In this document: positions 17,913 through 28,100 of the stretch, piece by piece
Position numbering within the stretch: position 1 is the first letter of the stretch
Layout: each line of letters begins with the position of its first letter
Assembly (NCBI RefSeq): GCF_015209595.1
Contig: NZ_JADEYS010000005.1
Coordinates: 186,001-250,000 of the forward strand
Direction: 5' to 3'
DNA: 64,000 bases
DNA from: Pontibacterium sinense
GTDB taxonomy: Bacteria; Pseudomonadota; Gammaproteobacteria; Pseudomonadales; Balneatricaceae
Program-made: the position numbers and the translations under genes
Notes under the pieces: model-generated
Told to the model about the DNA's origin: nothing
Database searches by the model: none
Seen by the model: only the letters and a program-made list of their open reading frames with translations

Positions 17913-18512
17913 ATGTACAAGGATGTGTGTCGTCGCCCGGCAGGGCACTTTGTGGCTGAGGCAAGGGGTTTTACCCTGATTGAGCTGTTGGTCACCCTCT
18001 CTGTTCTTTCTATTCTGATGTTTGTTGCTGTTCCCAGTATGAGCGATGTAGTCGCGGACTCTCGTGTCGCTGAAACTCGTCATCGTGTGCGTGCTGCGCT
18101 GGCGTTGGCACGTTCAGAAGCGATTCGACGGGGTATTACGGTGACGATGTGTGCGTCAGTCGATAGCCAAAGTTGTGAAGGGAGGGCCAAGCAGGGTAAG
18201 TATCTCTGGTCGCAACTGCTGTTATTCAAAGACAATAATGCCGATCGGATGTTCTTCACTGCCGATCAGGATGAGTTAATTCGTGTGGTTGATCTGAGCG
18301 GTGGAGGTCAGGTGTTATGGAACCGAGGGCAGTCCACGATCTATGCGAGTGATGGCAGTTTGTCGGGCAGTGTGAATGGCTCGTTTTACATCTTCGATGA
18401 AGCGGAGATGAGCAAAGGGGTGAGGATGTTGCTGCAGTTGACCGGTCGGCTACGGCAAGCGGATTTCTCTAATCAAGACATTGCTTATGTAGACCAGTAT
18501 CTGGGTCATTAA
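17913..18512 (+). CDS. fimT: Type IV pilin-like protein, FimT/GspH family (third copy)
   Basis: Protein of 199 residues with RBS agggag before ATG 17913. The leader is longer than in the other pilins (19 residues, ending E-A-R-G) and is cut before F-T-L-I-E-L-L-V-T-L-S-V-L. The GspH/FimT signature follows: V-P-S-M-S-D-V-V-A-D-S-R-V-A, then A-L-A-L-A-R-S-E-A-I-R-R-G-I-T-V-T-M-C. A Cys pair (C-A-S...C-E-G) resembles FimT of other species. It stands 180 bases after pilE with its own RBS, next to thiO, which matches the place of fimT in Pseudomonas and suggests this one is the true FimT. Confidence 0.85.
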   Translation: MYKDVCRRPAGHFVAEARGFTLIELLVTLSVLSILMFVAVPSMSDVVADSRVAETRHRVRAALALARSEAIRRGITVTMCASVDSQSCEGRAKQGKYLWSQLLLFKDNNADRMFFTADQDELIRVVDLSGGGQVLWNRGQSTIYASDGSLSGSVNGSFYIFDEAEMSKGVRMLLQLTGRLRQADFSNQDIAYVDQYLGH

Positions 18513-18595
18513 AGCGTAAATTGGCCCTTGAGAGGGTAGGTGTTGTGTCATACTCTCGGCATTCGGTCTAAGTTGTTGAGAATACTGGAGGATGC

Positions 18596-19696
18596 ATGTC
18601 TGATTATCTGATCGTTGGTGGTGGTGTTATCGGGATGATGATGGCGCGTGAGCTGTCTACAGCCGGTGCCGATGTTACCTTGGTTGATCGTCGCGGCTGT
18701 GCGGAAGAATCCTCCTGGGCGGGGGGCGGTATTGTTTCTCCGCTGTACCCGTGGCGCTACAAAGATCCAATTACTGCTCTGGCGACCTGGTCCCAAAGCA
18801 GTTATGTCCTGCTTGCACAGGAGCTGCTGGAAGAGACCGGTTACGATCCGGAGCTGCGCCAAAAAGGTATGTTTATGGTGTCGGTGGAAGACGCGGACGA
18901 CGCGCGTCGCTGGGCAGCGAAGCATCACCGTCCTCTGACAACTGTAGATGCAGATTTCCTCTACCAGAAAGAACCGCACCTGAAAGAAAACCTTGGAGAA
19001 GCGTTATGGATGCCGGAAGTGGCCAGTATCCGCAACCCTCGTTTGGGTCGCTCGTTGCGTCAGAGTCTGGTTGGGCGTGATAACGTGACGGTGCTTGAGC
19101 ATCAACCGCTGGAAAGCCTGATCATTGAAGGTGAGCAGGTAAAAGGGATCAAGACCCATAAAGGTGAGATCCGTGCAGACAAGACGATTATCGCAGCGGG
19201 TTCATGGAGTGGTGAGCTGGTGAAACCACTGGGGTTGAATGTGCCCGTTGAACCGGTACGTGGTCAGATGATGATCTTTAAAGCACCGCAAGGGTTGGTG
19301 AATCGTGTGGTGTTGATGGACGGACGTTATGTGATTCCACGTAATGACGGTCGTGTGTTGATCGGCAGTACTATGGAACATACCGGCTTTGTAAAAGAGA
19401 CTACCGAAGACGCACGTGCCTCACTCTATGAGACGGCCATTAATATAGTGCCGGCGCTGGCGGACCATCCGATTGAGCACCATTGGGCGGGCTTACGTCC
19501 GGGATCACCGGAAGGTGTACCGTTTATTGGTGCGGTGCCGGGATACGAAAATCTGTATATGAATGCTGGGCATTTCCGTAATGGATTGGTGCTGGCGCCG
19601 GCATCAACCCGCTTGCTGGCCGATCAGTTACTGGGACGTACACCGATTATCGATCCGGCTGCGTATGCGCTGAGTGGACGGGTCACATCTGGCTGA
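18596..19696 (+). CDS. thiO: Glycine oxidase / FAD-dependent amine oxidoreductase ThiO
   Basis: DAO-family flavoenzyme of 366 residues that would oxidise glycine to iminoacetate for the thiazole part of thiamine. The N-terminal dinucleotide-binding motif is G-G-G-V-I-G-M-M-M-A-R-E-L (residues 7-19), with the acidic residue ending strand 2 in V-D-R. The S-S-W-A-G-G-G-I-V-S-P-L motif and the C-terminal G-L-R-P-G-S-P-E-G-V-P-F-I-G and G-H-F-R-N-G-L-V-L-A-P-A-S motifs are those of ThiO. RBS ctggagg lies at the right distance before ATG 18596. No other thiamine gene is nearby. A broad-specificity D-amino acid oxidase role is possible. Confidence 0.87.
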   Translation: MSDYLIVGGGVIGMMMARELSTAGADVTLVDRRGCAEESSWAGGGIVSPLYPWRYKDPITALATWSQSSYVLLAQELLEETGYDPELRQKGMFMVSVEDADDARRWAAKHHRPLTTVDADFLYQKEPHLKENLGEALWMPEVASIRNPRLGRSLRQSLVGRDNVTVLEHQPLESLIIEGEQVKGIKTHKGEIRADKTIIAAGSWSGELVKPLGLNVPVEPVRGQMMIFKAPQGLVNRVVLMDGRYVIPRNDGRVLIGSTMEHTGFVKETTEDARASLYETAINIVPALADHPIEHHWAGLRPGSPEGVPFIGAVPGYENLYMNAGHFRNGLVLAPASTRLLADQLLGRTPIIDPAAYALSGRVTSG

Positions 19697-19719
19697 TCCA
19701 ATCGCCTGAGTGCAGATAC

Positions 19720-19750
19720 AAAAAAGCCCGGTTATCACCGGGCTTTTTAT
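19720..19750. terminator. Bidirectional terminator between thiO and bamD
   Basis: A-rich and T-rich arms flank the stem agcccgg / ccgggct with a ttat loop (about 19722-19747). It serves both convergent genes, thiO on the plus strand and bamD on the minus strand. Confidence 0.9.
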
Positions 19751-19785
19751 CGTTTGTAACTATTTATTGCTTGTGACTGTGGCTC

Positions 19786-20730
19786 TTATTTGTCCTGAGT
19801 CTCTTTGGCGTCTTCTTCGCCGTCGTCACCGAACAGGCCAAAGGAGAGACGGTTCAGCCAGGAGCGCTTCTCTTCCGCTTCTTCGTCAGACAGTGTGTTG
19901 ATAACGGGTGCAGGTGCCTCAGGTGCGCCACGGAACAGATCGAAAGTGGCGGCATCCAGCAGGGTCTTTTCAGACTCTTTAACCGGACGGTATACGTAGT
20001 TCGGATAGTTCGCATTCAGCACGGCCATTGCATCGTCGGCGAGTTCAACCTGTCCCAGTAGAGTGTAGGCTTCAACCATTACGGCCAGTGCAGCCGGAAT
20101 CGCCGGGGTTTTCTGCAGATTCTCGATTACATAACGACCACGGTTAGCGGCTGCCAGATAAGCGCCACGCTGGATGTAGTAGTGTGCTACGTGAACTTCG
20201 TAGGTTGCCAGACGGTTTTTCAGGTGGACCATACGTTTACGCGCGTCCGGTGCGTATTCGCTGTCCGGATACAGACGTACCAGAGATCGGAAGCTGTCGA
20301 ATCCATCCAGTGCCGCACCCGGATCACGTTTTGTCTCATCCAGTGGCAGGTACTTGATGAAGAAGGTGCGATCCTGCTCAAACGCGGTCAGACCTTTCAG
20401 GTAATACGCGTAATCGATGTTTTCATGGTTAGGATGCAGACGGATAAAGCGGTCGGCCGAGGCGCGGGCAGCTTCCGGTTCGAAGTTCTTGAAGTAGGCA
20501 TATGTCAGCTCAAGCTGTGCCTGTTCAGAATAACGACCGAAGGGGTAGCGGGCTTCCAGCAGCTGCAGCTTTTCAATCGCCAGAACATAGTTGTCCAGCT
20601 CGAGTGCTTCCAGTGCATCTTCGTAGATCTCTTGCTCAGGTAGATCCGGAATCTCTAGTTCATCATTGGAGGAGCAGGCAGAAACCAGAACACAGAGGGC
20701 TGCGACTGCGATAATCTTGGTGATACGCAT
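19786..20730 (-). CDS. bamD: Outer membrane protein assembly factor BamD
   Basis: Lipoprotein of the BAM complex that inserts beta-barrel proteins into the outer membrane. 314 residues; signal peptide with lipobox L-V-S-A-C, lipidated Cys19. Tetratricopeptide-like helices follow, with the family motif [25 protein letters not shown] and Y-Y-L-K-G-L. It is about 70 residues longer than E. coli BamD because of a C-terminal tail rich in Pro, Ala, Glu and Asp. It is divergent from rluD, the classic arrangement in gammaproteobacteria. Confidence 0.96.
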   Translation of the reverse strand: MRITKIIAVAALCVLVSACSSNDELEIPDLPEQEIYEDALEALELDNYVLAIEKLQLLEARYPFGRYSEQAQLELTYAYFKNFEPEAARASADRFIRLHPNHENIDYAYYLKGLTAFEQDRTFFIKYLPLDETKRDPGAALDGFDSFRSLVRLYPDSEYAPDARKRMVHLKNRLATYEVHVAHYYIQRGAYLAAANRGRYVIENLQKTPAIPAALAVMVEAYTLLGQVELADDAMAVLNANYPNYVYRPVKESEKTLLDAATFDLFRGAPEAPAPVINTLSDEEAEEKRSWLNRLSFGLFGDDGEEDAKETQDK

Positions 20731-20937
20731 CCTGTTGAATCTCGATGTAGTCCTAAGCCGTAACCAGTTATACTGGGCGGATATGATTGAAAAACGCAGC
20801 GGACATGGCTTGGTCCATCAGGCCGCTTGCGGTTGAATAACAGCCTATTTAAACACAACCCCTATCTAAGCCAAAGTCTCTAAGGCATTTAAAGGCAATT
20901 TCCCGGCAGATAGGCGGCATAGCAGATTAAGGTTTCA

Positions 20938-21906
20938 ATGTCAGAACAGATAAGCTTGCACGCACAGGTCTCCGATGACTTGGTAGGGAAACGGTTGGAT
21001 CAGGCCGTTGCGCAATTGTTCCCGGATTATTCCCGTTCCCGTCTTCAGGAATGGATTAAAGACGGATCTATCACCGTAGACGGTCAGGCAAAACGTCCAC
21101 GGGATAAGTTGATGGGTGGCGAATCGGTACAGCTGGATGCGCAGCTCGAAGTGATCGAAGCCCATCAGCCACAGGATATTCCATTGAATATTGTCTATGA
21201 AGATGACGATATTATGGTGATCAACAAACCGGCTGGGCTGGTGGTACATCCGGCTCCGGGCCATCCTGATGGCACCTTGCTGAATGCCTTGCTGCATCAT
21301 TTCCCGGAGATCAATCAGGTGCCACGTGCAGGGATTGTGCACCGCCTTGATATGGATACCACCGGTTTGATGGTGATTGCGAAAACGATTCAGGCGCAAA
21401 CTGAGCTGGTGGTTCAGTTGCAGGAACGCACCATGGGTCGTGAATATGAAGCGGTGGTGAACCGCGTCATGACGGGGGGTGGTACGGTAGACGAGCCGAT
21501 GGCCCGTCACTCCAAACACCGCCAGAAAATGGCGGTTGTCGGATTGGGTAAAGAAGCAACAACCCATTACCGGATACTGGAGAAGTTCAGCGCCCATACG
21601 CATATTCGCCTGAAGCTGGAAACGGGCCGTACCCACCAGATTCGTGTGCATATGTCTTACATTAACTATCCGCTGATTGGCGACCCGCTATACGGTGGTC
21701 GTTTCCGTCTGCCGAAAGGCACCACTGAAGAGCTGCAACAGTTACTGCGTGGCTTTAAGCGTCAGGCGCTGCATGCGAAGAAGCTGGAACTCTGGCATCC
21801 GAAAACCGGTGAGCTGATGTCTTGGGAAGTGGATCTGCCTGATGATATCCAGCAGCTGCTGGAAGCACTGAAGCAGGATGCGGTTGTTCAGGATAATGAT
21901 TTCTAA
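20938..21906 (+). CDS. rluD: 23S rRNA pseudouridine synthase RluD
   Basis: Pseudouridine synthase of 322 residues that modifies helix 69 of 23S rRNA (positions 1911, 1915, 1917 in E. coli numbering). An N-terminal S4 domain (L-D-Q-A-V-A-Q-L-F-P-D-Y-S-R-S-R-L-Q-E-W-I) is followed by the RsuA/RluA catalytic domain. The catalytic aspartate is Asp138 in H-R-L-D-M-D-T-T-G-L. The K-L-E-T-G-R-T-H-Q-I-R-V-H motif is also intact. It lies 28 bases upstream of pgeF, probably in one transcript. Confidence 0.97.
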   Translation: MSEQISLHAQVSDDLVGKRLDQAVAQLFPDYSRSRLQEWIKDGSITVDGQAKRPRDKLMGGESVQLDAQLEVIEAHQPQDIPLNIVYEDDDIMVINKPAGLVVHPAPGHPDGTLLNALLHHFPEINQVPRAGIVHRLDMDTTGLMVIAKTIQAQTELVVQLQERTMGREYEAVVNRVMTGGGTVDEPMARHSKHRQKMAVVGLGKEATTHYRILEKFSAHTHIRLKLETGRTHQIRVHMSYINYPLIGDPLYGGRFRLPKGTTEELQQLLRGFKRQALHAKKLELWHPKTGELMSWEVDLPDDIQQLLEALKQDAVVQDNDF

Positions 21907-21934
21907 GATCGCCGAATAAGAAGAGAGTATCAAC

Positions 21935-22672
21935 ATGCAACGGATCATCGCAGACTGGGCTGCCCCGACGAATGTTCATGCACTGACGACAACCCGGTTG
22001 GGCGGTGTCAGTATCATGCCTTATGCGGGTTTGAATCTGGGTGATCATGTTGATGATGATCCGGCCGCAGTTGCCGCCAATCGCAGTCAACTGATACGTG
22101 AACTGGGCTTGAAGCAGCCACCACAATGGTTGCAGCAGGTGCACGGTATTCAGGTGGTGGAAGCCCGTGCCGATGGCATTGTGCCTGAAGCTGATGCCTG
22201 CTGGAGCGATCAACCCGGACAGGCGTGTATTGTGATGACCGCCGATTGTTTGCCGGTCTTCTTTGCGGATCAAAAGGGACGGAAGGTGGCTGTTGCACAC
22301 GCAGGCTGGCGCGGGCTGGCGGATGGTGTATTGGAAGCGACCCTGAACTGCTTTGATGACCCTGCACAGATGACGTGCTGGCTGGGTCCGGCGATTGGTC
22401 CGCAGGCGTTTGAGGTGGGTGGTGAAGTCCGTACACAATTCTGTGATCTGCTGCCGGCTTCCGAACAGGCCTTTCAGCCGGTAGCGGGGAAAGAGGCTGA
22501 AGATAAGTGGCTGGCAGATATCTATCAATTGGCACGTTTACGATTGAGCGCTGCGGGTGTGACGGCTATCAGCGGTGGGGAACACTGCACTTATACCGAC
22601 TCTGACCTGTTCTACTCCTACCGCCGTGATGGCGTGACCGGTCGTATGGCCAGCGTCATCTGGCTCGATTGA
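21935..22672 (+). CDS. pgeF: Purine nucleoside phosphorylase / laccase-domain protein PgeF (YfiH)
   Basis: Multicopper-polyphenol-oxidase-fold protein of 245 residues, the YfiH family. Members act on purine nucleosides and, in E. coli, edit peptidoglycan precursors. Zinc-site motifs are visible: V-H-G (about residue 69), T-A-D-C-L-P-V, H-A-G-W-R-G-L and G-P-A-I-G; the end carries F-Y-S-Y-R-R-D-G-V-T-G-R. RBS agaagagag precedes ATG 21935. In E. coli and Pseudomonas clpB follows directly; here about 13.7 kb intervenes. Confidence 0.94.
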   Translation: MQRIIADWAAPTNVHALTTTRLGGVSIMPYAGLNLGDHVDDDPAAVAANRSQLIRELGLKQPPQWLQQVHGIQVVEARADGIVPEADACWSDQPGQACIVMTADCLPVFFADQKGRKVAVAHAGWRGLADGVLEATLNCFDDPAQMTCWLGPAIGPQAFEVGGEVRTQFCDLLPASEQAFQPVAGKEAEDKWLADIYQLARLRLSAAGVTAISGGEHCTYTDSDLFYSYRRDGVTGRMASVIWLD

Positions 22673-22679
22673 TCTTATA

Positions 22680-22835
22680 GTCATGTTGTAGGGCAGGCTT
22701 TTAGCCTGTCAGGCAGCCTGAAGGCTGCCCTACAAGCGCGTTGTAGTAAGTCTGAACCCTTTGTAGGGTCGGCTTCAGCTGACCGGCAGACTCATCACCT
22801 ACGGTGACGCTGAGCCTGCCCTATACAGGTAGTTA
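22680..22835. repeat. REP-like palindromic elements after pgeF
   Basis: Two adjacent palindromic units fill the intergenic space. Unit 1 has an outer 11-bp inverted repeat (22686-22696 with 22725-22735) enclosing two further perfect hairpins, CAGGCT/AGCCTG and GGCAGCC/GGCTGCC with a TGAA loop. Unit 2 (about 22759-22830) starts with a similar TTTGTAGGG and contains GTCGGC/GCTGAC and TCACC/GGTGA stems, ending in GCCTGCCCTATACA. The build is that of a REP/BIME-type repeat. It sits at the left edge of the accessory block. Confidence 0.7.
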
Positions 22836-22906
22836 TCATCACAGCGATACAGCCCTGTCATTCGCCTTTTTATCATCCTGAGAACGTTTCCCTCTATATT
22901 CGAGTA

Positions 22907-22936
22907 TTGCCACACGGGATTTTTGCGTCATAATAT
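22907..22936 (+). promoter_or_regulatory. Predicted sigma70 promoter of imuA-imuB-dnaE2
   Basis: TTGCCA at 22907-22912 and TAATAT at 22931-22936 are separated by 18 bases. The -10 element abuts the LexA box, so LexA binding would block transcription. Inference from position and match. Confidence 0.5.
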
Positions 22937-22955
22937 ACTGTATATAAATACAGTA
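22936..22955 (+). promoter_or_regulatory. LexA (SOS) box
   Basis: This 20-base palindrome matches the E. coli SOS box (TACTGT-N8-ACAGTA) at 19 of 20 positions. It ends 15 bases before the imuA ATG at 22971. It predicts SOS induction of the whole imuA-imuB-dnaE2 cassette. Confidence 0.95.
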
Positions 22956-22970
22956 TTGTTGTGTTTTCCT

Positions 22971-23669
22971 ATGGCTACAGAAACTGGTTCACTGCATAAA
23001 TTGCTTCACAAAGGCGAGGTTTGGCGCGGGCGACAGGCCGCTGAGCAGCTGCGTCACCGATGTTTGAGCAGTGGCTTTCCACAGTTGGATGCCCTGTTAC
23101 CCGGCCAGGGCTGGCAGGCATCACAGCTGGTGGAGCTGCTCTACAGCGATGAGGGCAGTGGTGAACTGGGTGTGCTGTTGCCGCTGCTGGCAGAGCTGTC
23201 CCAGCAGGAGCGTTGGGTGTTGTGGGTGGATCCGCCACATATTCCTTATGCGCCGGCTTTACTGGGTGCAGGGGTGAATCTGGATCGGGTGCAGGTCGTG
23301 CGGAGTAATAGCCGTCGAGATCGACTCTGGTGTCTGGAGCAAAGCTTAAAAAGTGGGTGTTGCAGTGCGGTTCTGGGGTGGTTGCCCGCCGGGCAAGAGA
23401 AAGCGATCCGGCGTTTACAGGTGGCGGCAGTTGAGGGGGATTGTCGGGGATTCCTGTTTCGCCATAGCCGTTGTCAGTCACAGCACTCTGCTGCGCCTTG
23501 TCGTTTGTTGCTGGAACCTCATCCTGAAGGTGTCACGGTGAGTGCCCTGAAACGGCGTGGAGGCTGGCCATTACCGCCACGTCTGATTCCGGTCTCTCCC
23601 GTGGTTTCTCAAACCGCTGAACCTGATGCCGGGCCAGCGCGCCTGACTCTGGTTGGCACATCCACTTAA
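22971..23669 (+). CDS. imuA: ImuA, translesion-synthesis accessory protein
   Basis: RecA/SulA-like accessory protein of about 232 residues, first gene of the SOS mutagenesis cassette. It carries W-R-G-R-Q-A near the start, then L-S-S-G-F-P-Q-L-D-A-L-L-P-G-Q-G-W, the recognisable ImuA opening, and G-S-G-E-L-G-V-L-L-P-L-L. The frame is open from 22923, but that start lies upstream of and within the LexA box, so ATG 22971 is chosen. The imuB start follows 6 bases after the stop, implying one operon. ImuA is thought to link ImuB and DnaE2 to RecA filaments. Confidence 0.9.
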   Translation: MATETGSLHKLLHKGEVWRGRQAAEQLRHRCLSSGFPQLDALLPGQGWQASQLVELLYSDEGSGELGVLLPLLAELSQQERWVLWVDPPHIPYAPALLGAGVNLDRVQVVRSNSRRDRLWCLEQSLKSGCCSAVLGWLPAGQEKAIRRLQVAAVEGDCRGFLFRHSRCQSQHSAAPCRLLLEPHPEGVTVSALKRRGGWPLPPRLIPVSPVVSQTAEPDAGPARLTLVGTST

Positions 23670-23675
23670 AAGCCG

Positions 23676-25115
23676 ATGAACCGTTTAGCCACCGAACGGG
23701 AGTCCCTTTGGCTCTACCTGCATTTTTCACAGCTGGCGTTAGAAGCTCAGCAGCTGGAAGCAGGGATTGCCGGGTTGCTGGACACACGGGGACAGAAGCT
23801 GGAATTGTGCAGTTACGATGCGGTGCAGGCCGGACTGGAACCGGGCATGGCCATCGCCACTGCGTTTAGTATCTGCCCGGAGGTAGAGCTCTTTCATCCC
23901 AACCCGGAACGAGTCCAGCAGCAGTTGGAAGCGCTGGCGTTATGGGCGGGCAGCTTCAGTGCGCAGGTGGTGCTGTATCCGCCGGAAGGTCTGTTGCTGG
24001 AAGTGGCATCGATGCTGGATTATTTCGGTGGCCTCAACAATCTCTGGCAACAGATGGAACAGCGGCTTAAGCGTTTGGGGTTTCAGGTACGTTATGCCAC
24101 CGGGCATACTCCGTTGGCAGCACGCTTACTGGCCCGGGCGGGGCGTTCATTGGTTATTGAAGGGCGGGCATCTCACCGGCAAGTATTGCAGATGCTGCCT
24201 CTGAGCCAATTGGAACTGCCTGCTAAACAACAGGATCAGCTCCGGGGAATGGGGTTGTTACGCCTGGAGCAGTTACACGCCTTGCCCCGGGATGCCATTA
24301 GTAGTCGCTTTGGTGTGAAGTTACTCGATTATCTGGATCGCCTTGAGGGGCGTCGTCCCGATCCTCAAGTGCTATTTGAACCCCCACCGATCTTCCAGCA
24401 ATTTCATGAATTCTCCCGCGAAATTGAACACAGTCTGGCGCTGTTATTTCCTCTGCGGCGTATTCTGGAAGCGTTAGCCGGTTATCTGCAACGTCGCGAA
24501 CTGCTGGCACAGCAATTGATTCTGACGCTGGTTGAACGCGATGGTGGTCATCAACAGCATGATATTGGCCATGCCAGTGGTTCAGCGGATGATGAGACCT
24601 GGTTAGAGCTGTGCAAGTTACGACTGGAGCAGGTGAAACTGCAGCAACCGATCTTGGCGTTACAGGTGGAGGTGGAACGGTTTAAAACCAGTCAGCAGCA
24701 GAGTTATGACCTGTTTGACTCTCAGCGCCATGCCGAAGATCCAATGGATCTGCTCAGCCGTTTGCAGGTGCGGCTCGGAGAGGCGGCGGTGCAGCCGGTG
24801 ACGCTCTGTGCTGATCATCGCCCTGAACAGAGCTGGCAGCTCAAACAACACCCGCAGAAGGCAGTGGATAACGCTACGATGCCCCTACCTAAAGGCCGCC
24901 CCGGCTGGTTGCTGAAAAGTCCGCAGCGGATATCTCAGCACCAATTACCTCCGCATATTGAACTCAAAACCGGTCCGGAGCGGATCAGTAGTGGCTGGTG
25001 GGATGCTCAGCAGGTACGCCGCGACTATTACATCGCCCGCTGGGCCGATGGGCGCCACGGCTGGTTATTTCGTGATGCGCAGGGAGGCTGGTATCTGCAT
25101 GGCTGGTTTGGTTGA
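23676..25115 (+). CDS. imuB: ImuB, Y-family polymerase-like mutagenesis protein
   Basis: 479-residue relative of Y-family DNA polymerases that lacks polymerase activity in characterised members and serves as the clamp-binding hub of the mutasome. The N-terminus W-L-Y-L-H-F-S-Q-L-A-L-E replaces the catalytic D-x-D motif of active Y-family enzymes, consistent with ImuB. Palm/little-finger-like segments follow (D-A-V-Q-A-G-L-E-P-G-M; V-A-S-M-L-D-Y-F-G-G; A-T-G-H-T-P-L-A-A-R-L-L-A). The C-terminus (G-P-E-R-I-S-S-G-W-W...R-R-D-Y-Y-I-A-R) is the ImuB-specific tail. The stop lies 11 bases before the dnaE2 ATG. Confidence 0.92.
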   Translation: MNRLATERESLWLYLHFSQLALEAQQLEAGIAGLLDTRGQKLELCSYDAVQAGLEPGMAIATAFSICPEVELFHPNPERVQQQLEALALWAGSFSAQVVLYPPEGLLLEVASMLDYFGGLNNLWQQMEQRLKRLGFQVRYATGHTPLAARLLARAGRSLVIEGRASHRQVLQMLPLSQLELPAKQQDQLRGMGLLRLEQLHALPRDAISSRFGVKLLDYLDRLEGRRPDPQVLFEPPPIFQQFHEFSREIEHSLALLFPLRRILEALAGYLQRRELLAQQLILTLVERDGGHQQHDIGHASGSADDETWLELCKLRLEQVKLQQPILALQVEVERFKTSQQQSYDLFDSQRHAEDPMDLLSRLQVRLGEAAVQPVTLCADHRPEQSWQLKQHPQKAVDNATMPLPKGRPGWLLKSPQRISQHQLPPHIELKTGPERISSGWWDAQQVRRDYYIARWADGRHGWLFRDAQGGWYLHGWFG

Positions 25116-25126
25116 GAGGTGGGGCG

Positions 25127-28100
25127 ATGCAATACGCTGAACTGCACTGTATCAGTAATTTCAGTTTCCTACGGGGTGCGTCCCACCCGGATGAACTGGT
25201 GAAGCGCGCCCATGAACTGGGCTATCAGGCGCTGGCCATCACCGACGAGTGTTCCGTGGCCGGGGTGGTGAGGGCATGGGAGGCCCGCCGAGATCTGCCG
25301 CTGAAACTGATCGTGGGGGCTGAGTTCTATCTGGACGACCACTGTTTGGTGCTGTTAGCCCCGGATCGTCAGGCATATGCCGCACTGTGTGCCTTGATCT
25401 CCACCTGCCGACGCCGATGCGAAAAGGGTCAATATGAACTGCGCTGGGATGATTTGGCGGAAGGCGTGGGAGGCTGTCTGCTGCTGTTCCGTCCAGCAAA
25501 TAGCCCCGCATCGGATACAGAGAACGCCTTGGCGTGCGGGAAGCGGCTGAAGGCATGGTTTCCCCAGCGTTGCTGGTGGTTGTTAGAACGTCTGCTAGAG
25601 AATGGCGACGATGGCCGCTTCCAGCAACAGATACGGCAATCCCGGATGCTGGGGATTCCGCCGGTCTGTGGCAATGATGTGCATATGCACCACCCTGACC
25701 GGCAACGTTTGCAGGATGTACTCACGGCCATTCGATTACGCACCAGTGTGCAGCGGGCTGGTTTTGCGCTGGCCGCGAATGCGGAGCGTCATCTGCGTTC
25801 CTTTCGTAAATTGCAGCACTTGTATCCTGATGAGTTACTGCAAGAGACCGCCGCGATAGCGGAGCGCTGTCACTTTGACCTGTCCGAACTGCGCTACGAA
25901 TATCCCGCCGAGCTGGTACCAGAGGGATCCAGTGCGAAACAGCATTTGCTGGGTCTGGTGATGGCCGGACAAAAGGTACGTTATCCAGACGGCACGCCCG
26001 AACAGGTACAGCGGCAGATTGATTATGAGCTGAAAGTGATTGGGGAGATGCAGTACGAGCACTACTTCCTCACCATTCACGACATCGTCCGTTTTGCCCG
26101 TGCTCAGCAAATTCTGTGTCAGGGTCGCGGATCAGCGGCGAACTCGGTGGTCTGTTACTGCTTACATATCACCGAAGTGGACCCGTTGAAGGTCAACCTG
26201 CTGTTCGAACGTTTTATCTCCAAAGAGCGCAACGAACCACCCGATATCGATGTGGATTTTGAGCACGAACGGCGCGAGGAGGTGATTCAGTATATCTACC
26301 GCCAATACGGTCGGGAGCGGGCAGGGCTGGCCGCGACGGTGATCAGCTATCGGGCGAAAAGTGCGGTGCGGGATGTGGGCAAAGCGTTGGGAATGGATGA
26401 AAGTTATCTGACATGGTTGCTCAGCCGTTTGGATCGCCGTGACCACGAAAACCCCTGGTTAGCGCAGCTGGCTACCATGGGCGGCGATGAACCGGCTCCT
26501 ATCTATCAGCAGTTTGTTGCGCTAGTGGCGGAGATACTCGATTTCCCGCGCCATCTGTCCCAACACGTGGGTGGTTTCGTGATCTCTGCCGGGCCTCTGT
26601 CGGAGCTGGTGCCAGTGGAGAATGCCGCGATGAAAGACCGCACGGTGATTCAGTGGAATAAGGATGATCTGGAAGCCCTTGGTCTGCTGAAGGTGGATGT
26701 GTTGTCACTGGGCATGCTTACCGCAATTCGCAAAACGCTGGACCTGCTCAGCGAACAGACCGGTAAGCCGGTGCGGCTGCAGGATATTCCCCGTGAAGAT
26801 CCGGCAGTGTACGCCATGCTCAGTCAGGCAGATAGCATTGGCGTATTTCAGGTCGAATCCCGCGCCCAGATGAGTATGCTGCCGCGCCTGAAACCACAGA
26901 GATATTATGACTTGGTGATCGAGGTGGCGATTGTGCGTCCCGGCCCGATTCAGGGCGATATGGTGCACCCTTACCTGCGCCGACGGGATGGTATTGAAGC
27001 GGTGGATTATCCCAGTGAGGCGGTGAAAGAGGTATTGGAACGCACCTTGGGCGTGCCGATTTTTCAGGAGCAGGTGATTAAACTGGCGATGGTCGCCGCA
27101 GGGTTCACTGGTGGTGAAGCGGATCAGTTGCGCCGTGCGATGGCAGCGTGGCGCCGCACAGGGTATATCCGCCAATATCAGCAGAAGCTGGTGGATGGGA
27201 TGCTGGAACGGGGTTATGAGCTGGACTTCGCGCAGCGGATCTGTCGCCAGATTGAAGGATTTGGGGAGTACGGCTTCCCCGAATCCCATGCGGCCAGTTT
27301 TGCACTGTTGGTGTATATATCTGCCTGGCTCAAATGCCATCATCCGGCGGCATTCTGTTGTTCGTTGCTGAACAGTCAGCCGATGGGATTCTATACCCCC
27401 GCACAGTTAATACAGGATGCACAGCGACATGGGGTGACGGTGTTGCCGGTCGACCTGAATGCCAGTGGTTGGGATCATTCCCTTGAACCGCGATCTCCCG
27501 TCGACACGCTCCCTGAAGATCAGTATCGCTCCCTGCGGTTGGGATTAAGATTAATCAAAGGTCTCTCCAAGCGTGGTGCGGAAGCGCTGATCGAAGCCCG
27601 CCCCGCAACAGGCTATCAATCTGTTTCCCAAGCCCGGCAGCGTTGCCGCTTATCCCGTTCAGATTGGGACGCACTGGCTGCAGCGGGTGCCATGAACAGC
27701 ATCTCGGAACACCGTTATCAGGCGCGTTGGGAGTTGCTGGCCGATACCCCGTGGCTGGAACTCGATTCTGACCCGGTTGCAGCGATTCACGATGATCCGA
27801 TCCGCCTGGCTGCCCCCGATGAACAATCGGATCTGGAAGAGGACTTTCGTAATACGGGGGTCAGTCTGGGGCGTCATCCACTGGCCCTGATGCGTGAACA
27901 GGGTGTTTTACCCCGTTGTCTGAAGGCTGAGCAGTTAACCGAGTGTCGTCACGGTCAGCTGGTGCATGTGGCGGGTCTGGTGACCAACCGACAACGACCA
28001 GGCACCGCCAGCGGGGTGACCTTTGTCACACTGGAAGATGAAAGCGGGCAGATCAATCTGGTGGTCTGGCAGGCAACGGCGAAGGCTCAGCGACGTGCGC

